Shown piece by piece: positions 47,598-56,827 of a DNA stretch of 57,600 nucleotides. This DNA is from Phycisphaerales bacterium (GTDB lineage Bacteria; Planctomycetota; Phycisphaerae; SM23-33). Positions within the stretch are counted from its first letter, which is position 1. Each line of letters opens with the position of its first letter. Below the pieces are notes generated by a model. That model worked only from the letters and a program-made list of their open reading frames with translations. It did not search any database and was not told the DNA's origin. The DNA lies in NCBI GenBank assembly GCA_018644725.1, contig JABGPZ010000063.1, forward strand, positions 1-57,600, in the 5' to 3' direction. The translations under genes were made by a program, and so were the position numbers.

Positions 47598-50006
47598 ATG
47601 AGCACCGAACCGATTCAACAGGAGATGGCCGCGCTGGCCGAGCAGATCGAGTACCACGAGTATCTCTATCGCGTGAAAGACGCGCCCGAGATTTCGGATG
47701 CGGAGTATGACCGTTTGTTCAACCGCCTGTGCGAGCTCGAAGCTGCGCACCCGACCCTTGCGGATCCCAATTCGCCCACCCAGCGCGTCGGCGATGATTT
47801 GACCGAGGGTTTCGCCAAGGTCGAGCACACCGAGCCGATGCTCAGCGTGGACAACACCTACAGCCAAGAGGAGCTGCTGGAGTTCGACGCCCAGGTTCGT
47901 CGCGGGCTCGGCTGCGGGGAGTTTGCGTATTGGATCGAGCCGAAAATCGACGGCATCGCTGCGGCGGTGCGCTATATCGATGGCGTGCTGGATCGCGTGA
48001 TTACCCGTGGCGACGGCAGCAAGGGCGACGACATTACCAATAATGCGAGGACGATTCGTTCGCTGCCGCTGAAATTGCGTGGGGACGATGTCCCGGCGAC
48101 GTTGGAAGTACGCGGCGAGATTTTTTGGACCCGTAGCAATTTTGCCGCGTGGAACGCAGGGTGCGACGAGGACAAGCGCTTTGCCAATCCGCGGAATGGC
48201 GCGGCCGGGACGATGAAGTCGAAAAATCCGCAAGTCGCCGCCGAGCGGAAGCTGTCATTTTTTGCCCACGGTTTTACGTCGGCCTCGGCCGGGGGCGTCG
48301 CCGAGACGGCCGAAGAAATGATGGACAAATTGCAGCGCTGGGGCATTGTGATCAATCCCTGTTCCCGCCGCTGCAAGACGATGGACGAGGTGTGGACGGC
48401 GATCACCGAATGGCTCGAAACGCGCAACGAGGTGGACTATGAGACCGACGGCATGGTCGTCAAGGTCGACGAGTTGACGTTGCGCGGCGAGCTGGGCGCG
48501 ACGAGCCGATTCCCCAAATGGTGCATCGCGTATAAGTATGATCCCGAGCAGGCCGAGACCGTTCTGCGGAGCGTCGATTTTCAGGTCGGCCGGTCGGGCG
48601 TAATCACCCCCGTGGCGCATTTCGATCCGGTTCAGCTCGCGGGGACGACGGTCTCCAACGCGAGCCTGCACAACTTCGACCAAATCGAGCGGCTGGACGC
48701 GCGCGTGGGCGATACCGTCGTCGTGGAAAAGGCCGGCGAGATCATTCCCCAGGTTGTCAGCGTGCTATTTGACAAGCGGCCGGGGGATGCGAAGGTCATC
48801 GAGACCCCCAAAACGTGTCCCGCATGCGACGGCGCGGTGGAGAGCGAATCCGATCAGGTCGCGCTGCGATGTGGGAACGAAAATTGCCCCGAAAAACGCA
48901 AGCAAAAGCTGATCTATTTCGCCGGGCGCGATCAAATGGACATCGAGGGTCTTGGCCCGGCCGTCGTCGAACAACTTGTCGACGCAGGGCTTGTGAATGT
49001 TTTTGCGGACCTGTATGCGCTGAGTTACGACACGCTCGTCCAGCGCGGCGGCTTTAACGAGAAGGTCTACAAAACCAAGGCCAACGAGCCGTCCATCGCG
49101 GCGCAGAAGCTGATTGCCGCGATCGATGCCAGCCGTTCTCGCGGGCTGGCGCGGGTGCTTGCGGCGTTGGGGATTCCCAAAGTGGGCACGCGGCTGGGCG
49201 ACAAACTGGCCGAGGCGTTTACGACCATCGACGCGCTGGAGTCGGCATCGGCCGACGAAATTCAAATGGCGCTGGAGGACCGCCGACGCGACGCAACGAA
49301 CTGGGCCATCGCCGAGGCCGCACTCCATGCCGCGAACCATGGCACGCAAGAGCAATCCGATTCCGCGTTGCGCTATCCCAGCATCGACGCGTTGTTGTCG
49401 GCGATGACCTATACGACCGCGTCGGGCAAGCGCCGCCAGCTGACCGACCGGATGCTACCCGCGCGCCTCGAAGCGCTCGAATCCCGCTTTGCCACTCCGG
49501 CGAAACTCGCTGCGGCGTCGGTGGAGGTGGTCTATCACGCGATGATGCCCGAGGGGATTATCGCCGAGACGATCTGGCGCTATTTTCATCGCGATGGGGG
49601 CGCGCAGACCGTCGCAGCCCTCGCCGAGGCGGGCGTTTCGATGTCCGCGCTGCAGGCTGCCAATGTCGCGCAGACCCTCGCGGGCAAAACTATTGTGCTG
49701 ACGGGAACGTTGACGACGTTCGGCAAGTCGGCCCGGAAGGCGGCCACCGACGCGGCCAAGGCTGCCGGCGCGAAAGTGACCTCGAGTGTCTCGAAGAATA
49801 CCGACTTTGTCGTCGTGGGGGACAACGCTGGCTCCAAGGCTGACAAGGCCGCCTCGCTCGGCGTAGAACAAATCGACGAAGCTGAGTTCCGCCGCCGCCT
49901 GGGCACTGGCGAGACTCCCTCTGCCGTGGAACCGTCCGAAGTCCCCGCACCCGATCCCGATTCCGCACCCGCGCCCGAGGACACCGCCGGGCCGCTGTTT
50001 GGCTAG
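47598..50006 (+). CDS. ligA: NAD-dependent DNA ligase, enlarged
   Basis: The ligase seals nicks in DNA using NAD+. The N-terminal Ia domain (EYHEYLYRVKDAPEISDAEYD) and adenylation domain with KIDG (Lys116) are typical, as are the OB fold (VDFQVGRSGVITPVAHFDP) and the zinc finger (TCPACDG ... RCGNENCPEK). After the helix-hairpin-helix start the protein carries about 80-100 extra residues (near 555-650, from EDRRRDATNW to RYFHRDGG), before the BRCT domain (KTIVLTGTLTTFGKSARK). A Pro/Glu-rich tail follows. At 802 residues it exceeds the usual 650-700. The ATG at 47598 has no ribosome binding site but sits at N6 from a -10 box. Confidence 0.94.
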   Translation: MSTEPIQQEMAALAEQIEYHEYLYRVKDAPEISDAEYDRLFNRLCELEAAHPTLADPNSPTQRVGDDLTEGFAKVEHTEPMLSVDNTYSQEELLEFDAQVRRGLGCGEFAYWIEPKIDGIAAAVRYIDGVLDRVITRGDGSKGDDITNNARTIRSLPLKLRGDDVPATLEVRGEIFWTRSNFAAWNAGCDEDKRFANPRNGAAGTMKSKNPQVAAERKLSFFAHGFTSASAGGVAETAEEMMDKLQRWGIVINPCSRRCKTMDEVWTAITEWLETRNEVDYETDGMVVKVDELTLRGELGATSRFPKWCIAYKYDPEQAETVLRSVDFQVGRSGVITPVAHFDPVQLAGTTVSNASLHNFDQIERLDARVGDTVVVEKAGEIIPQVVSVLFDKRPGDAKVIETPKTCPACDGAVESESDQVALRCGNENCPEKRKQKLIYFAGRDQMDIEGLGPAVVEQLVDAGLVNVFADLYALSYDTLVQRGGFNEKVYKTKANEPSIAAQKLIAAIDASRSRGLARVLAALGIPKVGTRLGDKLAEAFTTIDALESASADEIQMALEDRRRDATNWAIAEAALHAANHGTQEQSDSALRYPSIDALLSAMTYTTASGKRRQLTDRMLPARLEALESRFATPAKLAAASVEVVYHAMMPEGIIAETIWRYFHRDGGAQTVAALAEAGVSMSALQAANVAQTLAGKTIVLTGTLTTFGKSARKAATDAAKAAGAKVTSSVSKNTDFVVVGDNAGSKADKAASLGVEQIDEAEFRRRLGTGETPSAVEPSEVPAPDPDSAPAPEDTAGPLFG

Positions 50007-50065
50007 TCGCGCCGTGTGACGCGCGGGGAAATCCATTCTCCAACGCCGTCCGGGCAAAAAAGCCC

Positions 50066-50093
50066 TTGTACTCTGTGAAAAATTGGGTATAGT
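50066..50093 (+). promoter_or_regulatory. promoter of the conserved unknown gene
   Basis: TTGTAC (50066-50071) and TATAGT (50088-50093) are 16 bases apart, about 70 bases before ATG 50167. Confidence 0.65.
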
Positions 50094-50166
50094 GGCCGCT
50101 TCTCTGCGGGCCTACAATGGCTTGAGAGAGACTGTCAGAATGCGAAATCCACAGGAGACTCCCCGC

Positions 50167-50910
50167 ATGAGCGTCTATGAAGTATCGGACGATTTTTTCG
50201 TCAACGCCAACATCCAGACCACTTTGCCGCTGCCGGACAACCGGGAGACGGTGTTGCAATTTTTCGAGGCGATTCAGCGCGAATTTCCCACGATGACAAC
50301 GTTTTTGCGCCGTGAGAGCGGCGAATTTGTCCTCGAAGGCGACCGCGAGGAACGCACCTATCCGTGGATCGAAGTCCACCGCGAGCGGATGTGCATGGGC
50401 TATTTCAATCCGCCGGACCTCGACACGGCCTACCAATATCACCACTGGATCCTCAAGCATTGCGTCTACTACATCGGCCTGAGCGGGTTGGACATTGAGC
50501 TTCAGGATCTGATGTACGGCTTCAATCTCGACTACGTCGGCAATCGCGATGAACTCGTGGCGACAGCGTTGATGGGCGATGCACCGCTGGGACGCTTCGC
50601 GGCTGAGCAGGGTGTCAAGAATCTCGAATTCCAGCCCAGCTACACCTTCTCGCTCGACGAGGATTGCTATCAGCAGGCGCGCGTGATGATCGAAACCCGC
50701 TCCACGCACCATCAGGTCCGCACCGGCCGCTATGAGAGCGACCCGATCAGCGTCTTTTTCACGCTCCGCCAATATCCCCAGCCGGGCCGAGTGAGGAATA
50801 TCCTCGAAACGTTCGACGAGCAATCGACTCAGCTCGAAGACTGGACGATCCAGCACCTTCTGCCGCAGGTTCTCCGGCCGATCGCCGAAACGATCACCAC
50901 CCGCCCGTAA
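50167..50910 (+). CDS. hypothetical soluble protein
   Basis: I do not recognise this 247-residue protein. ATG 50167 follows AGGAGA by eight bases. It has no signal peptide or membrane helix. The sequence is mixed alpha/beta with aromatic-rich stretches: RERMCMGYFNPPDLDTAYQYHHWILKH is cut by an acidic patch, and TFSLDEDCYQQARVMIETR follows. Such segments suggest a compact globular domain rather than an enzyme with an obvious motif. It stands alone, with a promoter upstream and a terminator downstream. Confidence 0.75.
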   Translation: MSVYEVSDDFFVNANIQTTLPLPDNRETVLQFFEAIQREFPTMTTFLRRESGEFVLEGDREERTYPWIEVHRERMCMGYFNPPDLDTAYQYHHWILKHCVYYIGLSGLDIELQDLMYGFNLDYVGNRDELVATALMGDAPLGRFAAEQGVKNLEFQPSYTFSLDEDCYQQARVMIETRSTHHQVRTGRYESDPISVFFTLRQYPQPGRVRNILETFDEQSTQLEDWTIQHLLPQVLRPIAETITTRP

Positions 50911-50934
50911 CTGCGGCCAAATCGATCTATACAA

Positions 50935-50970
50935 AAGTCACCCACGAGCAATTCGCGGGTGACTTTTTTT
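50935..50970 (+). terminator. terminator after the conserved unknown gene
   Basis: An 8-bp stem AGTCACCC/GGGTGACT (50936-50964) is followed by T residues. It also lies at the 3' side of the convergent LOG gene and may serve both. Confidence 0.8.
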
Positions 50971-50987
50971 GTGCTGATGGTGGAGGA

Positions 50988-51824
50988 CTATTTTTTCTTC
51001 TTCGTGGACTTTTTCTTGAGGGTGATATTGATCTTGGGTTTCTTTCCGTTCTTCTTGGCCTTGCCATTTTTCTCGTCGAGGTGGCGTTTGGTAATGGCGT
51101 AGGGGGGCAAGCCTTCGAGCGTTCCCTCGGCGGTGTATTTCGGGCAGGGGCCGCCGCTCTGCAACCGCAGGAGATGGTCCGCGTGCGATTCGACGATGAT
51201 GTCCACGGCCTCGCTCAGCGAGTCGGTCAGGTGGAAGCGGTCCATGTCCTCTGGCGAAATCTTCTGGTAGGAGCGCTTGGAGAGCATCGATTTTTGGATC
51301 CAGTCCATCAGCCCGCCCCAGTAGCTTTTGCCGATGAGGATCACGGGGAACGGTTCGGCCTTGCCAGTCTGGATCAGCGTCATCGCGTTGGCGAATTCGT
51401 GCAGCGTCCCAAACCCGCCGGGCATGCAGACAAACGCGTTGGAGTACTTCATGAACATTACCAGGCGCGCGAAGAAATAGCGGAATTCCAGCTGGATGTC
51501 GGCATAGGGGTTGGAGTTCTGCTCGTGCGGCAGCGTGATGTTCAGGCCGACTGACAGGCCGTCGACATCATGTGCGCCGAGGTTGGCCGCTTCCATGATC
51601 CCGCCGCCGCCACCGGTGATGATCGAAAAACGACGGTCGCACAGCATCGCGGCGAGCTTGCGCGTTTTCTTGTACCACGGGTCGGTCTCGGGCGTACGCG
51701 CCGATCCGAAAATACTCACCGCCGGGCCGAGGTCGCTGAGGGACTCGAACCCGTCGACAAATTCGCTCATAATGCGGAAAATCCGCCACGTATCATTTTC
51801 CTGAAAATTCTCTCGGTTGTTCAT
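50988..51824 (-). CDS. LOG-family protein (TIGR00730, lysine decarboxylase-like fold)
   Basis: The 278-residue protein has the LOG motif PGGFGTLHE (residues 135-143) and the preceding IITGGGGGIMEAAN (P-loop-like, 69-82). Family members cut the N-glycosidic bond of nucleoside 5'-monophosphates (cytokinin-activating in plants). After about residue 250 there is a very basic tail (KNGKAKKNGKKP, KKKSTKKKK). ATG 51824 has GGAG about nine bases upstream; an in-frame TTG at 51830 lies too close to it. The basic tail may bind nucleic acid. Confidence 0.88.
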   Translation of the reverse strand: MNNRENFQENDTWRIFRIMSEFVDGFESLSDLGPAVSIFGSARTPETDPWYKKTRKLAAMLCDRRFSIITGGGGGIMEAANLGAHDVDGLSVGLNITLPHEQNSNPYADIQLEFRYFFARLVMFMKYSNAFVCMPGGFGTLHEFANAMTLIQTGKAEPFPVILIGKSYWGGLMDWIQKSMLSKRSYQKISPEDMDRFHLTDSLSEAVDIIVESHADHLLRLQSGGPCPKYTAEGTLEGLPPYAITKRHLDEKNGKAKKNGKKPKINITLKKKSTKKKK

Positions 51825-51851
51825 CTGCAATCTCTCCTTCGCTAGGGTGGG

Positions 51852-52373
51852 TTAGGTTTCGAGGTACGCAATGATCGACTTGATCCAGGCGGGAATGTCG
51901 TCGGGGGTACGCGCGGAAATCAGGTTGCCATCGACGACGGTTTCTTCGTCCAGCCACGTCGCGCCAGCATTGATGACGTCATGTTTGATCGCGACGAAGC
52001 CCGTCGCACGTTTGCCGCGGAACGCATCGGTGCTGCACAGCATCCAGCCGCCGTGGCAGATCGGCGCGAGCAGAATGCCCGCATCGACGCATTCCTGCGT
52101 GAAGCGGTTCATGGTCTCATTGCGTCGCATGAAATCGGGAGCCCAGCCGCCGGGGAAAATGACTGCGTCATAGTTCTCACCGGAGACTTCGGCCGCGGCG
52201 TGGGTTGAGCGGCAGGGGTAGCCGAGCTTGGACGGATAGACCACATCGGCTTTGGGGGCCACGAGGTGGACCGTCGCGCCTGCTTCGAGGAAACGATAGT
52301 AGGGGACCCAGACTTCCATCTCTTGGTATTGTTGATCGAGAAGGATTGCTATTTTTTTGTCGGCCAATGCCAT
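51852..52373 (-). CDS. DJ-1/PfpI-family protein
   Basis: The 173-residue protein has the PfpI fold with nucleophile-elbow Cys106 in LAPICHGGW, followed by His107, and Glu near 18-20 (QYQEMEV). These match intracellular protease/glyoxalase-like members of the family. It would act in the cytosol on stress-damaged molecules, but the activity is not known. AAGGAG lies about seven bases before ATG 52373. It is 27 bases upstream of the LOG gene on the same strand and may share its transcript. Confidence 0.88.
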   Translation of the reverse strand: MALADKKIAILLDQQYQEMEVWVPYYRFLEAGATVHLVAPKADVVYPSKLGYPCRSTHAAAEVSGENYDAVIFPGGWAPDFMRRNETMNRFTQECVDAGILLAPICHGGWMLCSTDAFRGKRATGFVAIKHDVINAGATWLDEETVVDGNLISARTPDDIPAWIKSIIAYLET

Positions 52374-52399
52374 GGGAATCTCCTTGTGTCGGTGAACCA

Positions 52400-52428
52400 T
52401 TGACTATATTCTATCCTATCGCAATAAT
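52400..52428 (+). promoter_or_regulatory. promoter of first PhoD-like gene
   Basis: TTGACT (52400-52405) and AATAAT (52423-52428) have a 17-base spacer, leaving a leader of about 110 bases. Confidence 0.65.
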
Positions 52429-52541
52429 CCACTGCGAGACAACGTTTTTCCTATGAACGCCGATTTTCTATGGCAAATCACTGCCTTGAGAGTCAGGATG
52501 CGCAATCGTGGAACCAAGCTACACCCTTTCAGGAGTTACTG

Positions 52542-54551
52542 ATGACAAAGACCGCTTCAAACCCCCGCCGTGTTTTCTATCCGCTGATGATCATTTCCGT
52601 GGCGATGTTCGCTATGCTCTCCAGCGTGATGGCTGCGCCAGAGCCGACCAAGCCCACCCCCGCCGAACTGCGGAAGCATAAGGCCGCCAAAGCCAAGGCC
52701 GCCACGGCCAAAACCGTCAAGCCTAAAGGAATGAATCCCAAGAGGGCGGGGATTCCCAAGGTTGCCCTGAAGGACAAAATCGGCTTCATCATGTACACGG
52801 TCTCCAACAAGACCCTCAAGCTCACCGCACACCTCTACCCGCTGGCTGCGAAGGATTCGCGCGAGATCAAACTCGAAGCGAAGACCGGCGGCAAGTGGAC
52901 CACCGTCGCGACCAGCACAGTGCGTGAGAACGCATACGGCAACTGCGCGAGATACAGAAAAGTCAAGGCCAATGCCTGGAACACACTGTTCCGCGTAGAG
53001 AAGTGGGACACGACGAAGGACATCGAAGTGCGCGTGGTCGCGCTCGACGGCGTGGCGACGTATGAAGGGTTGATCCGCAAAGACCCGATCGACAAGAACG
53101 AGATCGTCGTCGCGGCCTTCACGGGCAACTCGAACAAAGTCCGCGCCATGCGTCCGGACATAGTCAAGAATGTGCTGGCCCATAAGGCGGACCTGCTGTT
53201 CTTCTCGGGCGACCAGAGTTATGACCACTGTTTTCACTACGAAGCGTGGATGCTCTTTGGCCGTCAATTCGGCGAGCTGACGCGCCAGGCACCCTCGGTC
53301 GCCTTGCCGGATGATCACGACGTCGGCCAAGGGAATATTTGGGGCTCGAATGGCAAGGTGTCCCAAATCTCCGTCGGCAACGATGGCGGATTCTTCATGC
53401 CCCTCTCCTACGTCAATGAGGTCTATTTCGCGCAGACCGCGCACATGCCCGACGCCTATGACCCCACCCCGATCCTCCGCGGCATTGGCGTTTGCTATGG
53501 CAGCTTCGTCATCGGCGGCGTGGACTTCGCGATCATCGAAGACCGCAAGTTCAAGACCGGCCCGGCCGAAGTCATCGTCGGCGATCTGAAGACCTGGGAA
53601 GGGCGCGTCGACCACATCGGCGACCCGAAGATCGACCCGATGACCGTCGACTTTCCCGAGGCCAAGCTTCTTGGTGAGCGCCAGCTGAAGTTCCTCAACG
53701 CATGGTCCAAGGACTGGGCCGGCGCGGAAATGAAGTGTGTCCTCTCGCAAACTGTTCTCGCCAACGCCGCGCACTATCATGGCAAAACCGGGAACTTCGT
53801 CGTCGCGGACATGGACTCCAACGGTTGGCCGCAAACAGGCCGAAACAACGCGCTGAAGGAAATCCGTCGCGGCTACGCATTCATGCTTTGCGGCGACCAG
53901 CACCTCGCGACCGTCTTGCACCACGGCGTGGACGAGTTCAAAGACTCCGGTTGGAGCTTCTGCGTGCCGTCGATCGTAAACTATTACAATCGCTGGTGGC
54001 GCCCGAAGACCAAGGCCGTCAAGCCCCTCGACCGCAAGGCCGTGATGCCCAACCTTGGCAGCTACTACGATGGCTTTACGAACAAGATCACGATCTACGC
54101 CTATGCCAACCCCGGCCAGAATCCCAAGATCAGCAACCACAAATGCGCCGAGCGCGCTGCCGGCCACGGCATCGTCCGATTCGACAAGAATAAGCGCACC
54201 ATTACCATGGAATGCTGGCCGCGTGGCGTGGACGTGACCAAGCCCAACGCTCCGCAGTTCCCCGGCTGGCCGATTACGATCACCCAGCAGGACAACTATG
54301 GCCGCACCGCCAAGGCATGGCTGCCGAAGCTGAACCTCTCCACCGCCGATGCTGTCGTGCAGATCATCGACGAATCCAACAAGGAAAGCGTCTACACGAT
54401 CCGTATCAAGGGCACTACGTTCCAGCCGAAGGTATTCAAGGCCGGAACCTATACCATCGTCGTCGGCGAGGGCGAAACCGCCAAAACACTCACCGGCATC
54501 ACAGCGACCGCCAGCCCCGACGAAGCGGGCACCCAGGCCGTCAAGCTCTAA
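52542..54551 (+). CDS. secreted PhoD-like metallophosphoesterase, copy 1
   Basis: The 669-residue protein starts at ATG 52542, seven bases after AGGAG. A signal peptide (YPLMIISVAMFAMLSSVMA) is followed by a Lys/Ala-rich linker (about 35-65) and a beta-sandwich region (about 70-190). The phosphoesterase domain then shows AFTGNSN, LLFFSGDQSYDH, LPDDHDVGQGN, and later MLCGDQHLATVLHHG. These are metal-binding strings of the PhoD/metallophosphatase type. A C-terminal beta domain (about 560-669) follows. The substrate is unknown; the family includes phosphodiesterases of phospholipids and teichoic acid. The next gene is a paralogue. Confidence 0.87.
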   Translation: MTKTASNPRRVFYPLMIISVAMFAMLSSVMAAPEPTKPTPAELRKHKAAKAKAATAKTVKPKGMNPKRAGIPKVALKDKIGFIMYTVSNKTLKLTAHLYPLAAKDSREIKLEAKTGGKWTTVATSTVRENAYGNCARYRKVKANAWNTLFRVEKWDTTKDIEVRVVALDGVATYEGLIRKDPIDKNEIVVAAFTGNSNKVRAMRPDIVKNVLAHKADLLFFSGDQSYDHCFHYEAWMLFGRQFGELTRQAPSVALPDDHDVGQGNIWGSNGKVSQISVGNDGGFFMPLSYVNEVYFAQTAHMPDAYDPTPILRGIGVCYGSFVIGGVDFAIIEDRKFKTGPAEVIVGDLKTWEGRVDHIGDPKIDPMTVDFPEAKLLGERQLKFLNAWSKDWAGAEMKCVLSQTVLANAAHYHGKTGNFVVADMDSNGWPQTGRNNALKEIRRGYAFMLCGDQHLATVLHHGVDEFKDSGWSFCVPSIVNYYNRWWRPKTKAVKPLDRKAVMPNLGSYYDGFTNKITIYAYANPGQNPKISNHKCAERAAGHGIVRFDKNKRTITMECWPRGVDVTKPNAPQFPGWPITITQQDNYGRTAKAWLPKLNLSTADAVVQIIDESNKESVYTIRIKGTTFQPKVFKAGTYTIVVGEGETAKTLTGITATASPDEAGTQAVKL

Positions 54552-54580
54552 GCGACCAGTCAACTTGAATTGCCCTGATA

Positions 54581-54606
54581 AGCGACTCTTCGGAGTCGCT
54601 TTTTTT
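54581..54606 (+). terminator. terminator after PhoD-like copy 1
   Basis: An 8-bp stem (AGCGACTC/GAGTCGCT) with a TTCG tetraloop is followed by seven T residues. Confidence 0.9.
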
Positions 54607-54643
54607 GTGAGCGTGTGGAATGATGGATTTCCGAATTCGCCCC

Positions 54644-54673
54644 TTGCCATTCCAAAAGCGAACGGGCTATAAT
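54644..54673 (+). promoter_or_regulatory. promoter of second PhoD-like gene
   Basis: TTGCCA (54644-54649) and TATAAT (54668-54673) have an 18-base spacer, about 40 bases before the ATG. Each copy therefore has its own promoter. Confidence 0.8.
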
Positions 54674-54712
54674 ATATGACTACAAACAACCTATTGCCGT
54701 AAGGAGTACGCA

Positions 54713-56719
54713 ATGACCCAGTCCAACTCTCGTCTCTACCGTACCTTCGGGTTCGCCGCCGTCGCGCTTGCCATGTTTGCAATGCTGTCGACATCGTTTG
54801 CCGCGCCGGAAACCGCACCGGAGAAAAAGACCAAGCCCGCCAGGAAGGCTCGGACCCCCAGGAAGGCAAAGCCAGCCCCCAAGCCCATCATCGACCCGCT
54901 GAACCCGCCGCTGTTTTGGAGCCCCAAGCTGACCATCCCCGAGGTTGCGCCCAAGGACAAGATCGGCTTTATCCTCTACACCGTCTCCAAGAAAACGCTC
55001 AAGCTCACCGCGCACCTTTACCCGCTGACCGAGAAAGAGTCCCGCGAGATCAAGCTCGAAGCAAAGCTCGACGGCAAATGGGAAACCATCGCCACCGGAA
55101 CAATCCGCGAGAACGATTACAAAGCCCGCGACAAAACCAAAGCGTGGAACGCGCTGTTCCGCGTGACGAACTGGGACACGACCAAGGACATCGAAGTGCG
55201 CGTGGTTGCCCTTAAGGGCGTCGCGACGTATGAAGGCCTGATTCGCAAGGACCCGATCAACAAGAAAGAGGTCGTCGTCGCCGCGTTCACTGGCAACTCG
55301 AATTCCTATCGCGGCCCGCGCCACGACATCGTCAAGAACGTGCTGGCCCAGAAGGCCGACCTGCTGTTCTTCTCGGGCGACCAGAGCTACGACCACCACT
55401 ATCACTACAAGGCCTGGATGCTGTTCGGCCGCCAATTTGGCGAGTTGACCCGTCAGGCTCCCTCGGTCTGCCTGCCGGATGATCACGATGTCGGCCAGGG
55501 CAACATCTGGGGCTCCAGTGGCAAATACGCCACGACCTCGGCCGGCAATGACGGCGGGTTCCACATGCCCGTCGAATATGTCAACGAGGTTTACTTCGCG
55601 CAGACCGCGCACATGCCCGACGCCTATGACCCCACGCCGATCCAGCGCGATATTGGCGTGTGCTATGGCAGCTTCGTCATCGGCGGCGTGGACTTCGCGA
55701 TCATCGAAGACCGCAAGTTCAAGACCGGCCCGGCCGAAGTCATCGTCGGCGATCTGAAGACCTGGGAAGGGCGCGTCGACCACATCGGCGACCCGAAGAT
55801 TGACCCGATGACCGTCGACTTTCCCGCGGCCAAGCTTCTCGGCGACCGTCAGCTCAAGTTCCTCAACGCATGGTCCAAAGACTGGACCGGCGCGGAAATG
55901 AAATGCGTCCTGTCGCAAACCGTTCTCGCCAACGCCGCGCACTATCATGGCGGCGAGGGGAACTTCGTCGTCGCGGATATGGACTCCAACGGTTGGCCGC
56001 AAACAGGCCGAAACAACGCGCTGAAGGAAATTCGCCGCGGCTATGCGTTCATGCTTTGTGGCGACCAGCACCTCGCGACCGTCCTGCATCACGGCGTGGA
56101 CGAGTTCAAAGATTCCGGCTGGAGCTTCTGCGTCCCGTCGATCATCAACTTTTACAACCGTTGGTGGCGCCCGCAGACCAAGGCCGTCAAGCCCCTCGAC
56201 CGCAAGGCGATCCTGCCGAACCTCGGGAGCTATCTCGACGGCTTTACGAACAAGATCACGATCTACGCCTATGCCAACCCCGGCCAGAATCCCAAGATCA
56301 CCGATTCCCCGTGGGTCAAGCGCGCGGCGGGTCACGGCATCGTCCGCTTCAACAAGCCCAAGCGCACCATCACCATGGAATGCTGGCCTCGCGGGACCGA
56401 CCTGACCAAGCCCAACCCCAAGCAGTACCCCGGCTGGCCGGTCACGATCACCCAGCAGGACAACTATGGCCGCGCCGCCAAGGCATGGCTGCCGAAGCTG
56501 ACGATCTCTACCGCGGACGCTGTCGTCCAGATCGTTGACGAGGCCACCAAGGAAACCGTCTACACCCTGCGCATCAAGGGCAAGACGTTCCAGCCGAAGG
56601 TCTTCAAGACCGGCACCTATACTATCGTCGTCGGCGAAGGCAAAACCGCCAAGGCCTTCACCGGCATCACGGCGACCTGCTGCCCGAGCAAAGCGGGCAC
56701 CAAGGCCGTCAAGCTCTAG
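54713..56719 (+). CDS. secreted PhoD-like metallophosphoesterase, copy 2
   Basis: The 668-residue protein has AAGGAG seven bases before the ATG. It has the same plan as the upstream copy and is close to it throughout (by eye more than 70 percent identity, and nearly identical between VDFAIIEDRKFKTGPAEVI and the HLATVLHHG block). Metal-binding strings are the same: LLFFSGDQSYDH, LPDDHDVGQGN and CGDQHL. The signal peptide ends near STSFA. The linker differs (KKTKPARKARTPRKAKP). The most divergent parts are the linker and the stretch after the first DDHD motif. Confidence 0.87.
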   Translation: MTQSNSRLYRTFGFAAVALAMFAMLSTSFAAPETAPEKKTKPARKARTPRKAKPAPKPIIDPLNPPLFWSPKLTIPEVAPKDKIGFILYTVSKKTLKLTAHLYPLTEKESREIKLEAKLDGKWETIATGTIRENDYKARDKTKAWNALFRVTNWDTTKDIEVRVVALKGVATYEGLIRKDPINKKEVVVAAFTGNSNSYRGPRHDIVKNVLAQKADLLFFSGDQSYDHHYHYKAWMLFGRQFGELTRQAPSVCLPDDHDVGQGNIWGSSGKYATTSAGNDGGFHMPVEYVNEVYFAQTAHMPDAYDPTPIQRDIGVCYGSFVIGGVDFAIIEDRKFKTGPAEVIVGDLKTWEGRVDHIGDPKIDPMTVDFPAAKLLGDRQLKFLNAWSKDWTGAEMKCVLSQTVLANAAHYHGGEGNFVVADMDSNGWPQTGRNNALKEIRRGYAFMLCGDQHLATVLHHGVDEFKDSGWSFCVPSIINFYNRWWRPQTKAVKPLDRKAILPNLGSYLDGFTNKITIYAYANPGQNPKITDSPWVKRAAGHGIVRFNKPKRTITMECWPRGTDLTKPNPKQYPGWPVTITQQDNYGRAAKAWLPKLTISTADAVVQIVDEATKETVYTLRIKGKTFQPKVFKTGTYTIVVGEGKTAKAFTGITATCCPSKAGTKAVKL

Positions 56720-56745
56720 ACCGACTGCTTCACGTAGTTTCAACG

Positions 56746-56778
56746 CCGGGCGACTTTTACGAGTCGTCCGGTTTTTTT
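56746..56778 (+). terminator. terminator after PhoD-like copy 2
   Basis: A 10-bp stem (CCGGGCGACT/AGTCGTCCGG with one G-T pair) is followed by seven T residues. Confidence 0.88.
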
Positions 56779-56794
56779 ATGCCCACCATTCCAT

Positions 56795-56824
56795 AAAAAA
56801 GCCCCGTCCGTGTGGACAGGGCTT
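56795..56824 (-). terminator. tRNA-Gln terminator
   Basis: On the minus strand AAGCCCTGTCC-ACAC-GGACGGGGCTT (56824-56798) with a T run ends the tRNA-Gln transcript. Confidence 0.85.
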
Positions 56825-56827
56825 GCG

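Noticed and set aside
52557-56743. Two long minus-strand frames opposite the PhoD-like genes
   Set aside because: They resemble each other only because the sense genes are paralogous.
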